Of a stretch of 64,000 bases of DNA, positions 44,073-54,588 are shown piece by piece. The notes below the pieces were generated by a model. The model saw only the letters and a list, made by a program, of their open reading frames with translations. It did not search any database and had not been told where the DNA came from. How positions within the stretch are numbered: position 1 is the first letter of the stretch; every line of letters starts with the position of its first letter. Position numbers and translations under genes: made by a program. Origin of the DNA: an uncultured Eubacteriales bacterium (GTDB taxonomy: Bacteria > Bacillota > Clostridia > Oscillospirales > CAG-272); NCBI GenBank assembly GCA_948467545.1, contig CAOKER010000009.1, positions 1-64,000 of the forward strand, in the 5' to 3' direction.

Positions 44073-44771
44073 ATGCAGGAAAATTTAAAAAATCTCTCTC
44101 TGCGAATGATACTGGCAATTACAGACAGTAAGACGGAGCTAAAACTTCATAACCTTTTAGACGAAGCCGGTATTCCGATGCGTTTTCAATTCCGCGGCTT
44201 GGGTACCGCAAGCTCCGAAGTGCTCCAGGTATGCGGACTCGGAGAAAGCGATCGTCTTTTAACGCTTTGGATACTGCCTAAAAATATGGTATACCGGCTT
44301 TTCTTAAAAATGAATGAAGCACTGTGTCTTAAAAAGCGCGGACGAGGAATTGCCGTAAGCATACCGCTTCGCGGTGTACAGGTAAATATGGCGCGTTTCA
44401 TTACAGAACAAAAAAGCAGCCTTTCAGATGAAAGCAAACAGGAGGAAAATAAAATGGCATGTGAAACCGCATACTCTATGATAATAGCGACCGTAAATCA
44501 GGGATACAGCGATGAAGTTGTCGATACAGCCAGGGCCGCCGGAGCAAGAGGCGGAACAGTTATTAAAGGCAGACGCTGCGGACTCGATGCTCCCATGCAG
44601 TTTTGGGGAATTTCTCTTCAGGAGGAGCAGGAGGCTCTTGCTATAATTGTTCCGAAAGACAAAAAACATGATATTATGACTGCAATCAGTAAAAAATACG
44701 GCTTCAACTCTCCTGCTCAGGGTATTGTGATTTCGCTGCCCATAGAAGATACATTAGGTCTTGAGGAATAG
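44073..44771 (+). CDS. Tandem PII-like regulatory protein
   Basis: A 232-residue protein made of two PII/GlnB-like ferredoxin folds. Domain 1 spans ~9-105 (LRMILAITDSKTELKLHNLL through GIAVSIPLRGV). Domain 2 spans ~130-230, with the classic GARGGTVIKGRR, EALAIIVPKD and GIVISLPIEDT. A Ser/Glu/Lys-rich linker joins them. PII proteins sense nucleotides or 2-oxoglutarate and often plug transporters, as GlnK does AmtB and SbtB does SbtA. The gene starts 2 bp after the DUF1538 gene, so control of that membrane protein is likely. Neither domain shows the uridylylation-type T-loop. Confidence 0.82.
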   Translation: MQENLKNLSLRMILAITDSKTELKLHNLLDEAGIPMRFQFRGLGTASSEVLQVCGLGESDRLLTLWILPKNMVYRLFLKMNEALCLKKRGRGIAVSIPLRGVQVNMARFITEQKSSLSDESKQEENKMACETAYSMIIATVNQGYSDEVVDTARAAGARGGTVIKGRRCGLDAPMQFWGISLQEEQEALAIIVPKDKKHDIMTAISKKYGFNSPAQGIVISLPIEDTLGLEE

Positions 44772-45128
44772 CGTAAAAATTAAGAAAATCACAGTCGGCA
44801 TGTCTTTTTTCACACATCTTTTGTGCACGAAGGCACAAAGGCAAAAGATACATTAAATTGATATGCAAAATTATTCATCACAGTGTTTCTAACTATAGCC
44901 GCATTATTTTTTGTCGGCGTATTATAACGACGATGATGTGACTTTATCCAGCTATATAGGTAGGTATCATATAATTATGTAATATTGAAATATATCTTTT
45001 ATTTAATTATTAAACCATTTTGCAAATCTCCTGTTTTAATTTTTATATATAGAAATTTTCATATTTTTATGATATAATTTTTATAAAAAGTTTTGCTGAT
45101 TGAGCAAAATAAAAGGAGAATTTTTACT
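44772..45128. other. Spacer with a family D hairpin, otherwise unassigned
   Basis: TTTTGTGC / GCACAAA at 44819-44839 recalls the leader hairpins of lplA and murC. A TATAAT at 45071-45076 may be the -10 of the DtxR-type gene, but no good -35 accompanies it. Otherwise the sequence is very AT-rich. Confidence 0.45.
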
Positions 45129-45512
45129 ATGCATTTACTTGAATCAGGTGAAATGTATCTTGAAACAATATATATCCTTATGCAAAAAGGCAAAGCCGTT
45201 CGTTCTATCGATATAGCCGAGCAAATCGGTTATAAAAAACCGAGTATAAGCCGAGCTGTAGGCCTGCTCAAAAACGGAGGGTATATTTCGGTAGATAATT
45301 TCGGTCACATTTCTCTGACAGATTCAGGACTGGAAATCGCGTCCAAAATATATGAAAGACATACCATTCTGACAAAATATCTTATTATGCTCGGCGTGGA
45401 TGAAAAAACGGCGGCAGAGGACGCGTGCAAAATCGAACACGATATCAGCGATATATCCTTCAACGCCATAAAAAAACATGTGTCAGAAAAACTTCACACA
45501 GATTCACAATAA
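45129..45512 (+). CDS. DtxR/MntR-family metal-dependent regulator
   Basis: A 127-residue regulator. The N-terminal winged helix (EMYLETIYILMQ, then DIAEQIGYKKPSISRAVGLL) is followed by the helical dimer/metal domain, with ERHTIL and EDACKIEHDIS carrying typical His/Glu ligands. The SH3-like third domain of DtxR is absent, as in MntR. It probably represses metal uptake genes in response to iron or manganese; no target gene is adjacent. ATG 45129 is chosen for AAAGGAG 9 nt upstream. Confidence 0.88.
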   Translation: MHLLESGEMYLETIYILMQKGKAVRSIDIAEQIGYKKPSISRAVGLLKNGGYISVDNFGHISLTDSGLEIASKIYERHTILTKYLIMLGVDEKTAAEDACKIEHDISDISFNAIKKHVSEKLHTDSQ

Positions 45513-45601
45513 CGAAGATAAAAGATAAAAAGATAATTTCATATTTTTGTTTAATTTAACCGCACTCAAACGCCATACCAATACAGAGGCATAGTTTAGC
45601 A

Positions 45602-46351
45602 ATGCTGAGAAAAATATTTAAATGGCTCGATAATTTCTGGTATCACTATAAATGGGTAACTCTCGTAACGGTATTTTTTGCCGTAACACTCACAATCATT
45701 GTAGTTCAGATGATAACCAAAACAAATCCTGACAGTAATATTCTGTACGGAGGGCCTGCTGTTCTGACGGCTAATCAGACCAAAGAGATCGAAAACGCAT
45801 TTAATGCTCTTCTTCCCGAAGACTTTAACGGGGACGGAGAAAAAAATACATCCTTGCAGCCGATTACACTTATGACAAAAGAACAAATTGCAGCGGCCGA
45901 AGCACAGGCTGCCGAAAACAGTTCTGTTTTTTTATACGACCCGAAATCTCTTGAAAATAACAAAACCAGTTTTTCAACACAACTTTTTTCCGGTGAATAT
46001 GTCATTTGTCTTCTCGATCCCGAACAGTATAAAAATGCGCATGACGCCGGCGGATTTGCTGCACTTTCCGAACTTTTCGAAGAAAACAATATCCCTGAAT
46101 ATGCATATGATGACTGCGCTCTGATCCTTTCCGAAACTAATTTTTCTAAATTCTTTACCGCCATGTCCGTCTTTCCGGATGATACTCTTATCTGTGTAAG
46201 AAAGATGTCCTCGGTATCCGCCATAAAAGGAAAATCAAAGGCCGAAAAGGAATATAATAATCAGCTCAGGCTTTTCTACAGCATAATAGCTTTCACATCT
46301 CCGGAAGGGTTTTCAGCAAATGAATTTGAAACAGAATCTGCAGTCACCTGA
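45602..46351 (+). CDS. Unknown membrane-anchored protein
   Basis: A 249-residue protein I do not recognise. The N terminus is positively charged with aromatic residues, then one span at ~18-38 (WVTLVTVFFAVTLTIIVVQM); the rest is a predicted extracytoplasmic domain with no Cys clusters. An acidic DFNGDGEKN stretch near residue 75 resembles a calcium loop. The domain is rich in Glu, Ala and Phe. Its 3' end overlaps the radical SAM gene by 32 bp, so the two are translationally linked. Ribosome site CAGAGG lies about 13 nt before ATG. Confidence 0.65.
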   Translation: MLRKIFKWLDNFWYHYKWVTLVTVFFAVTLTIIVVQMITKTNPDSNILYGGPAVLTANQTKEIENAFNALLPEDFNGDGEKNTSLQPITLMTKEQIAAAEAQAAENSSVFLYDPKSLENNKTSFSTQLFSGEYVICLLDPEQYKNAHDAGGFAALSELFEENNIPEYAYDDCALILSETNFSKFFTAMSVFPDDTLICVRKMSSVSAIKGKSKAEKEYNNQLRLFYSIIAFTSPEGFSANEFETESAVT

Positions 46352-47270
46352 ATTTAATGCAGAAACAGCGGAAGGCGTCTTCGAGTGTAAGCTGTGTCCA
46401 AGGCTATGCGGCGCAGACAGAAACAAGGTAAGAGGTTTTTGCGGAGAAACAATCAAAGTTAAAGTTTCACGGGCTGCCCTGCATTTCGGAGAAGAGCCAT
46501 GTATTTCGGGAACAAACGGTTCGGGCGCAATCTTTTTCTCAGGATGTTCGATGCATTGCGTGTTTTGTCAAAACTATTCTATTTCGGAAGGAAGTTTTAA
46601 ACTCACAGAGCACGCTCAAGCAGATGAAATTTCTCCGGAAAATCTGAGAGAAATATATTTCAGGCTTATAGAACAGGGTGCCCATAATATAAACCTCGTA
46701 ACGCCCACCCATTATACAGACAGTATTATAAAATCACTGAAAGGAGGTCTCCCTGTCCCGGTAATATGGAATACAAGCGGTTACGAACGTGTTGAAACAC
46801 TGAAAAAACTCGATGGACTTGTGCAGATATATCTGCCTGATTTTAAATATTCATCAACACTGCTCGCAGAAGAATATTCTAATGCTGCCGATTATCCGAA
46901 AAGAGCAGAATCGGCTATTCTGGAGATGATAAGACAAACCGGAAAATACAAGCTGGACAAAAACGGACTGATAAAAAACGGCGTAGTAATAAGACATTTG
47001 GTACTTCCCGGCGCAGGACGAAATACAAGAGGTGTCATTGACCGCGTAGCGGCTTTTCCCCAAAACTCTGTTATATTCAGTCTTATGTCTCAGTATACAC
47101 CAATACCGGGTATTGAAAAATTTTATCCGGAACTGTCCAGACCGATTACAGAGGATGAGTATAACAATGCGATTGAATATACGGAATCCTCAGGTATTGA
47201 AAACTTTTTTATCCAGCAGCTTGATTCAGCCGGGAGTGAATATGTTCCGAAATTTTCAGGAATTTATTAA
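46320..47270 (+). CDS. Radical SAM protein, PflX/COG1313 type
   Basis: A 316-residue radical SAM enzyme. The N-terminal zinc-like cluster CKLCPRLCGADRNKVRGFCG precedes the iron-sulfur motif FFSGCSMHCVFCQNYSIS. The barrel continues with INLVTPTHYTDSI and VIWNTSGYE. The family resembles pyruvate formate-lyase activating enzyme, but its target is not established. Length is normal. It starts inside the 3' end of the upstream gene, with GGAAGGG 12 nt before ATG. A bidirectional terminator follows. Confidence 0.87.
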   Translation: MNLKQNLQSPEFNAETAEGVFECKLCPRLCGADRNKVRGFCGETIKVKVSRAALHFGEEPCISGTNGSGAIFFSGCSMHCVFCQNYSISEGSFKLTEHAQADEISPENLREIYFRLIEQGAHNINLVTPTHYTDSIIKSLKGGLPVPVIWNTSGYERVETLKKLDGLVQIYLPDFKYSSTLLAEEYSNAADYPKRAESAILEMIRQTGKYKLDKNGLIKNGVVIRHLVLPGAGRNTRGVIDRVAAFPQNSVIFSLMSQYTPIPGIEKFYPELSRPITEDEYNNAIEYTESSGIENFFIQQLDSAGSEYVPKFSGIY

Positions 47271-47318
47271 GTTCAGGTACGCAGTAAATATTAACATACA
47301 AACTTAAATTAAACCAAC

Positions 47319-47369
47319 AACGCGCAGATTACGCTGTCATTCACGTAACCCGCGCGTTCTTATTTTTTA
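47319..47369. terminator. Terminator between convergent genes
   Basis: Stem AACGCGC..TTACG / CGTAA..CGCGCGTT at 47319-47358, followed on the plus strand by CTTATTTTTT. It ends the radical SAM transcript and may also serve the RlmA-like gene from the other side. Confidence 0.75.
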
Positions 47370-47382
47370 TGTCTCGGACGTA

Positions 47383-48198
47383 TTAGATTCTCCTGAACAT
47401 TAGGATACCGAATTCAATTTCTGTGTTAAGGTTATCGACTGCGTAAAGTCTTTCCTGTCCCTTTTTGTCTGTTCTGTAAAAGTACGGTGTCATTTCAAAA
47501 AGAGATACAATCTCATCATGTAAAAGATGTATCTCAGAACGAATCTGCCGTTCGGACAAAAATTCAAACCCTTCAGGAGTTTCACGCTCTTCCTCATTCT
47601 CATACGGATTCTCATAAAGAATTTTCTTCATACCAAATAAATGTCTGGCAAGGGGTATAACTCTAATTAAAACTCCGTTCTTTTTCAAAATACGTCTGAA
47701 CTCCTGTGATGCCATTGGAGCAAAAACAGATATAACAACATCAGAGCTTTCGTCCGCAAGAGGAATATCATAAACACTTGCTGCCGCGAGTAAAAGCTCC
47801 GCATTTCTTTTTATACCCGCAATAAGCGCATCCTTGGAAAGGTCTATGCCAAGTACGACAGCCCCGGAACATGCCTTGGAAACCTCAGAAGTATAATAAC
47901 ATTCTCCGCATCCGGCATCAAAAATTACCGAACTCATTTCCGAAACCGATTTTACCGAATCGCAAAGTGCATCACACAAGATTTTATAATGTCCGGAATT
48001 CAAAAATGTCCGGCGTGCCAAAACCATTTTTTTATCGTCTCCGTGAAGACTTTTATTTGAAAGAATTAAATTTACATATCCGCTTTTTGCAATATCAAAG
48101 CAATGCTTATTTTCACACAAATAGCTGTTTCCGTTTTTCTTCAAGCTCTCTCTGCAAACAGGACACCGCCAATAGTTTTTTGATAAAATAATACTCAC
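47383..48198 (-). CDS. RlmA-like 23S rRNA guanine methyltransferase
   Basis: About 271 residues. The N-terminal zinc finger (CPVCRESL and CENKHCFD) and following GYVNLIL motif are typical of RlmA (RrmA), which methylates G745 or G748 of 23S rRNA. The SAM motif VIFDAGCGECYYT (residues ~91-103) and VISVFAP complete the fold. The start is uncertain: GTG 48198 puts the zinc finger near the N terminus as in the family, while the frame is open to a GTG at 48225. Some members confer macrolide or tylosin resistance, but that cannot be inferred here. Confidence 0.82.
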   Translation of the reverse strand: MSIILSKNYWRCPVCRESLKKNGNSYLCENKHCFDIAKSGYVNLILSNKSLHGDDKKMVLARRTFLNSGHYKILCDALCDSVKSVSEMSSVIFDAGCGECYYTSEVSKACSGAVVLGIDLSKDALIAGIKRNAELLLAAASVYDIPLADESSDVVISVFAPMASQEFRRILKKNGVLIRVIPLARHLFGMKKILYENPYENEEERETPEGFEFLSERQIRSEIHLLHDEIVSLFEMTPYFYRTDKKGQERLYAVDNLNTEIEFGILMFRRI

Positions 48199-48477
48199 CC
48201 AGTCTTCCCGTAAAATTTCAAGCACGCAAATAAAATATCGAATCGCAGTTGACTAATATTAAGTTGACTCCTATAAAAGGATGAAATAAGCTTCGTCGAC
48301 TATAAATATTATAAAAATAAAATCACAGAAATTAAAGTCAAAGCGCAATGTTTCGTGTTTTTTTCTTCGCAAAACCGTCGCCGTCCCCAGCAAAACAAAT
48401 CTTAACGGTGTAAAGCAACATGCTTTAATTTCATCAGACTTTATAACCGACCCGCGATACGGTGACAAAATCCCCAT

Positions 48478-49062
48478 TCAATTATAGGTCCTTATAATTG
48501 TTTCAGCAATTTCTATCCTTGTCACGCACCTGTCCATAGCCTGCTTTTCTATGTATCGGTGAGCGTCGGACTCGGTCATTTTCAGCTGTTCTATAAGAAT
48601 CCATTTTGCCCTGTTTATAAGCCTTATCTCCTTCATCTTGTCTTCCAGTGAAACGGCTTTCTTTTCCAATCCCGAAAGTCTGTTGCGCATCGCTTTCATC
48701 CAGTCAAAAGCCTGAGATACAGCCTGCTGAGAAGTTGGTTTTGAAAGAACAAAAACACCGTGTTTATTTACCTTAGCGGTAATTTCGGAATAAAGCTCAT
48801 TTTTTACAAATAAAAGAACCGCTCCGCAGCCGTCTCTGCAAGCATCGGCGGCAAAATCTATTCCAAAATCATCCGGAAGCGGAGAATTAATCACTACAAG
48901 GTCATATGTTCTTTCAAGAATAATCCGCCTTGCAGCACCTTCATTATTAACAGTATCTATGGGATAATAATCAGAAACGGGAAGGAGCGGTTTAATTGAA
49001 CTATTAAATTTTTCGGAAGAAGATACAATAAGAACACTGTATGTATAACTGTTGAAAACCAT
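48478..49062 (-). CDS. ANTAR-domain antiterminator with degenerate receiver domain
   Basis: A 194-residue protein. Residues ~8-125 have a CheY-like receiver fold (YSVLIVSSS, LVVINSPLPDDFG), but the phosphoacceptor Asp is replaced by Asn (VVIN), so it is probably not phosphorylated. A coiled coil (~130-150) leads to the ANTAR RNA-binding domain (INRAKWILIEQLKMTESDAH), which prevents terminator formation in target leaders. It lies 139 bp after glnA on the same strand, matching the glnA-ANTAR linkage known in clostridia. Target hairpins were not identified. Confidence 0.88.
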   Translation of the reverse strand: MVFNSYTYSVLIVSSSEKFNSSIKPLLPVSDYYPIDTVNNEGAARRIILERTYDLVVINSPLPDDFGIDFAADACRDGCGAVLLFVKNELYSEITAKVNKHGVFVLSKPTSQQAVSQAFDWMKAMRNRLSGLEKKAVSLEDKMKEIRLINRAKWILIEQLKMTESDAHRYIEKQAMDRCVTRIEIAETIIRTYN

Positions 49063-49201
49063 ACTGCTTACCCCGGTGGTTCGTTTTTAAATAAGACGCA
49101 TAGCCTCTCTATTACATTTTCCGCAAAAGAGCATTCTGCCGCCGAAAATTGAAGCATAAACCGCCTGTACATAATATATAGAGAGACCTTTTTTAACTAT
49201 A

Positions 49202-50413
49202 TTAATATAATCCGCAGTATGAATTAATCAGCATCTTAGGTAAATAATGTGAAATAAATTCACTTTTTAAAGCCTCATCACGTGCTTCGGAAATTGAGCG
49301 AGGAAGCGTATTATATTTTTTCAGCTGTTCTGACGTAGCATTATACAGGTTTATATCTGCGGGAGGCGGAAGCTCTTTACGCTCTTTTATACCCAAAAGA
49401 CCGGCATATATTAGGAGCGTGTATGCAATATACGGATTAGCACCCGGATCCGGAGAACGAAGCTCAGCACGAACATATTCCCCACAGGCAGCAGGAATCC
49501 TTATAAGCTGTGACCGGTTTTCACTTGACCATGTGACATAAAAGGGAGCCTTTTGGCTGCCGAAACGTTTAAAAGACTGCGCTGAAGGATTGAGAAACAC
49601 CGTCATTTCAGAAATTCTGTCAAGAATTCCCGAAATGACATACTGAAGAAGATTTTCATCTTCACCCTTTACCGAAATATTTATATGCATGCCGCTTCCG
49701 GGTTTTCCCTCAAGCGGTTTAGGAGAAAAGTCAGCATAAAGTCCGTTTCTTGCGGCGACAGTTTTTACAACAGCTTTAAAGGTAACAGCATCATCTGCAG
49801 CAGTCAGCGGAGAAGAATATCTAAAATCAATTTCGTTCTGTCCGGGCCCTTCTTCGTGATGAGAGCTCTCCGGAATAATTCCCATCTGCTCAAGTGTCAA
49901 ACATATTTCCCGCCTTACATTTTCGCCTTTATCCTCCGGAGCAATGTCCATATATCCCGCATCGTCATACGGCTCATTTAGCGTCTTGCCGTCATCGTCA
50001 GTTTTAAAAAGATAGAACTCCATTTCATTTCCAAATGAAAAAGAAATACCCTCTTTTTTTGCGCCGTCTACTGCATTACGAAGTATATTTCTGACATCAC
50101 ATTCAAACGGCGTGCCATTCGGGTACAGTACGTCGCAAAACATTCGGACAACACGTCCGTGATCAGGCCTCCAAGGAAGTAAAGACAAAGTTGACGGATC
50201 CGGACGAAGCAGTAAATCAGAGTGAACATCTCCGCCAAAACCAGAAACGGCAGATGCGTCAAATGCAATGCCGTAGTCAAAAGCGCGTTCAAGCTCTCCG
50301 GGCATTATGGAAATGTTTTTCTGTTTCCCGTAAATATCACAGAAAGCAAGTCTTATAAATTTGACATCTTCCTCGTTTATAAATTGCATTACTTCATTTC
50401 TTGAATATTTCAT
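49202..50413 (-). CDS. glnA: Glutamine synthetase type I, short C terminus
   Basis: It makes glutamine from glutamate, ammonia and ATP. The 403-residue protein has the N-terminal beta-grasp (FIRLAFCDIYGKQKNISI), catalytic FGNEMEFYLF, GPGQNEIDFRYS, GSGMHINIS, the ATP/glutamate region ENRSQLIRIPA and PDPGANPYIAY. It ends SEFISHYLPKMLINSYCGLY, so it is about 35-40 residues shorter than usual GSI chains and lacks the last helices that contact neighbouring subunits. ATG 50413 is chosen because it gives the conserved N terminus; AAAGG lies about 14 nt upstream. An ANTAR regulator follows. Confidence 0.9.
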   Translation of the reverse strand: MKYSRNEVMQFINEEDVKFIRLAFCDIYGKQKNISIMPGELERAFDYGIAFDASAVSGFGGDVHSDLLLRPDPSTLSLLPWRPDHGRVVRMFCDVLYPNGTPFECDVRNILRNAVDGAKKEGISFSFGNEMEFYLFKTDDDGKTLNEPYDDAGYMDIAPEDKGENVRREICLTLEQMGIIPESSHHEEGPGQNEIDFRYSSPLTAADDAVTFKAVVKTVAARNGLYADFSPKPLEGKPGSGMHINISVKGEDENLLQYVISGILDRISEMTVFLNPSAQSFKRFGSQKAPFYVTWSSENRSQLIRIPAACGEYVRAELRSPDPGANPYIAYTLLIYAGLLGIKERKELPPPADINLYNATSEQLKKYNTLPRSISEARDEALKSEFISHYLPKMLINSYCGLY

Positions 50414-50578
50414 ATATAATAAACGCCTTTCAATAAAAAGACTCCTCATATAAATATTTAAATTAAATATTATGTTACAGTTATTAATATAACACATCTA
50501 TAAACTATTTGCAACAAAAAATTTGTAAATTACTCATTTTATTACTTCCCAATTTTTTCTCCGCACAAAATTTTTGTA

Positions 50579-50607
50579 TTGACATTTATAAAGTTTTATG
50601 GTATAAT
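50579..50607 (+). promoter_or_regulatory. Promoter of tRNA-Arg
   Basis: Perfect TTGACA (50579-50584), a 17-bp spacer and perfect TATAAT (50602-50607), 41 bp before the tRNA. Confidence 0.92.
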
Positions 50608-50648
50608 TACTATTGTAATTTTTGAATATGTATCGATATACTTCAGCT

Positions 50649-50725
<77 letters not shown>

Positions 50726-50758
50726 TATAAAAAGAACATGAAAAAAGATATGTTCTGT

Positions 50759-50787
50759 AAAAACCCCGATTCTGTCGGGGTTTTTAT
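50759..50787 (+). terminator. Terminator of tRNA-Arg
   Basis: Stem AAAACCCCGA / TCGGGGTTTT with a 5-base loop, followed by T and ATG-rich sequence. Confidence 0.9.
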
Positions 50788-50991
50788 GTTATCTAAGGAC
50801 AGGATTTCAAGCTTTATATATGAAAAACAGTAAATTCCATTCTACATATAATTTTAAATATACATATCGAATATCCGTACAGGATGCAAATAAGTCATTG
50901 AAAGTATCAAAGCAAATCATTTCAAACTGTGATAATTCGACAGACGATCGTACTATAAGTAACAAAAGTACAACAAGCATATGGGGACACA

Positions 50992-51434
50992 ATGAAATCT
51001 AATAAATTTTTACCTCTTTTAGGAATACTTACAATAACCATTATTCTTTCTGTAAGTCTGTATTTCATTAAAACAGCAGAATATAAATATTGGACAACTG
51101 CGACGGTATAATCACTAATATGAAACAGTATCACAGCAGCGGAGGAAAATACCGCATTGGCGGAGGTCCAAAATATATTATATATTACACTTATAAAGCG
51201 GAAGGAACGACCTATCAAGGCTCTGATACATTTTCGGGAAGGCTGCCGAAGAAACACTTTATTGGCGAAAAAATAGAAATTTGGTATAACCCGGCCAATT
51301 GTAAACAGTCCATGTACACCAAGCCCGGAGCCGGTTTGTGGCCATATGCCCCGTTTATATTTGCTATTCCTATTTCCTTATTCGTATTCAGCAATAGGTC
51401 CAATTGCAAGAAGAATAATCTGCAATTAAATTAA
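50992..51434 (+). pseudogene. Frameshifted DUF3592-like small membrane protein
   Basis: A first frame starts ATG 50992 (GGGGA 7 nt upstream) and encodes a charged N terminus plus one membrane span, ending at TAA 51109-51111 right after the Trp-Thr-Thr-Ala-Thr-Val segment typical before the beta domain of DUF3592. The -1 frame then continues without a break to 51434 with the domain (YIIYYTYKAEGTTYQGSDTF, then GEKIEIWYNPANCKQSMYT) and a second span. One missing base near 51105 explains this. It could be a true pseudogene, a sequencing error or programmed frameshifting; no slippery sequence is evident. Confidence 0.6.
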
Positions 51435-51507
51435 TTTGTAGTTAGCGCCATAACAAACAAAGGTATCTCTTTAGCAAAACTTCGCCTATATTATACCTTT
51501 TTGCATT

Positions 51508-51552
51508 AAAATAAGATGTCTTCCACTGCAGAGGTGGAAGACATCTTATTTT
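51508..51552. terminator. Bidirectional terminator (family C, copy C3)
   Basis: An 18-bp stem, left arm AAATAAGATGTCTTCCAC, with a 7-base loop. It is flanked by A-rich sequence on the left and TTATTTTA on the right. The right arm is followed by a second partial copy of GACATCTTATTTTA. It separates convergent genes. Confidence 0.85.
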
Positions 51553-51656
51553 AGACATCTTATTTTATGATAACTATTTTACGCGATAAATACAAACATA
51601 CCCAAAACAACTTATAGCAGAATTAATTTTTGTCTGCTATAAACGCCTCGGCATTT

Positions 51657-52274
51657 TTAATTTCCGACTAAAAGGTTTCTGATGTTTTTATCTGTTTCGT
51701 CATTGTCAAGACCTTTTGATATGAGAGGCTGTATCACTTCACGGCTCTCTCTTATATGCGGTAATGTGTCCGCAATAGCATTTGCCTTATCTTTTTTTCC
51801 GCATTTCAAATATAAAAAACATAGAACAGCGCGCATCGTAGACTTTTGTTTTTCATTATCAGAAAGCGGCAGTCCTCTCTCTGCCAAGTCAATAGCTTCC
51901 TCCAAATTGCCCTGCAATGATAATACGCCTGCTAATCCAAGTATCATTCCAGGATTGTTGGGATATGTAACTAAAGCGTCACGATAAACTTTTTCCGCCT
52001 CACTGTAATTACCGCAACGCTGAAACTCGTTCGCAGTTTTGTGAATATTATAGCGCGTTCCGTCAGCGCGTATAATATCCATACCAATAAGAGCATCTAT
52101 GCTTGTTTCAAATATATTTGCAAGAGCCGGCAAAAAGGTTATGTCCGGATAACTTTCGCCCCGTTCCCATTTCGATACACTCTGCGGTGTTATATTTAAA
52201 TATTTTGCCACATCATCCTGCGACAAATTTTTCATCATACGATTTCTCTTTAAATTTTCAGACAAAAATAACAT
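51657..52274 (-). CDS. XRE-family regulator with tetratricopeptide region
   Basis: A 205-residue protein. The N-terminal helix-turn-helix of Cro/CI type (residues 8-63, LSQDDVAKYLNITPQSVSKW) is followed by helical TPR-like repeats (~78-190, NYSEAEKVYRDALVTYPNNP and NLEEAIDLAERGLPLS). The layout recalls Rap/RRNPP-like or clostridial HTH-TPR regulators, which bind a peptide or protein, but it is shorter than peptide-sensing RRNPP proteins. AAGGAGAG lies 6 nt before ATG. It stands alone. Confidence 0.8.
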   Translation of the reverse strand: MLFLSENLKRNRMMKNLSQDDVAKYLNITPQSVSKWERGESYPDITFLPALANIFETSIDALIGMDIIRADGTRYNIHKTANEFQRCGNYSEAEKVYRDALVTYPNNPGMILGLAGVLSLQGNLEEAIDLAERGLPLSDNEKQKSTMRAVLCFLYLKCGKKDKANAIADTLPHIRESREVIQPLISKGLDNDETDKNIRNLLVGN

Positions 52275-52308
52275 TATTACTCTCCTTTTTAATTATTTTT
52301 CTATTATT

Positions 52309-52337
52309 ATTATAATTAATTGAAAAATATAAGTCAA
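52309..52337 (-). promoter_or_regulatory. Promoter of the HTH-TPR gene
   Basis: On the minus strand TTGACT (52337..52332), a 17-bp spacer and TATAAT (52314..52309), 35 bp before the start codon. Confidence 0.8.
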
Positions 52338-52449
52338 TGGCGCCGTAGTTGTTATTGATTAAACCGGTATCGGCATGTATCAGCTCAGTATATCATCATT
52401 AAACTGCTATAAGCACTTCTGTGTTGAGTTTTAGATAGTATATCCAAAA

Positions 52450-52490
52450 GAAAATGTCTCCCACCTTTATAGTGGAAGACATTTTCATAC
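52450..52490 (-). terminator. Terminator of groES-groEL (family C, copy C4)
   Basis: Stem GAAAATGTCtcCCAC / TGGaaGACATTTTC, followed on the minus strand by TTTTGG. It starts 31 bp after groEL. Arms and loop match the hairpins at 28255 and 51508. Confidence 0.75.
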
Positions 52491-52520
52491 GATATAATAA
52501 TTTTATGCGATAATTGATTA

Positions 52521-54197
<1,677 letters not shown>

Positions 54198-54217
54198 CTA
54201 ATATAAATTACCAAGTA

Positions 54218-54526
<309 letters not shown>

Positions 54527-54549
54527 CTAATTTCTTTGATTATACACGA

Positions 54550-54576
54550 TTAGCACTCTTATTACATGAGTGCCAA
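54550..54576 (-). promoter_or_regulatory. CIRCE operator (HrcA binding site)
   Basis: TTAGCACTC-N9-GAGTGCCAA, differing from the consensus inverted repeat at one position. It lies between the promoter and groES, so heat-shock control by HrcA is expected. hrcA itself is not in the window. Confidence 0.93.
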
Positions 54577-54588
54577 TCACTGTTTACT

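Noticed and set aside
48271..48477. 68-codon ORF after the ANTAR gene
   Set aside because: It has no ribosome site and no recognisable domain, and its composition looks like translated spacer.
49063..49201. ANTAR target hairpins between glnA and the ANTAR gene
   Set aside because: I looked for the paired hexaloop stem-loops but found no convincing pair.
50820..51002. 60-codon ORF between tRNA-Arg and the DUF3592-like gene
   Set aside because: Weak ribosome site, low-complexity polar sequence, and it overlaps the better-supported start at 50992.
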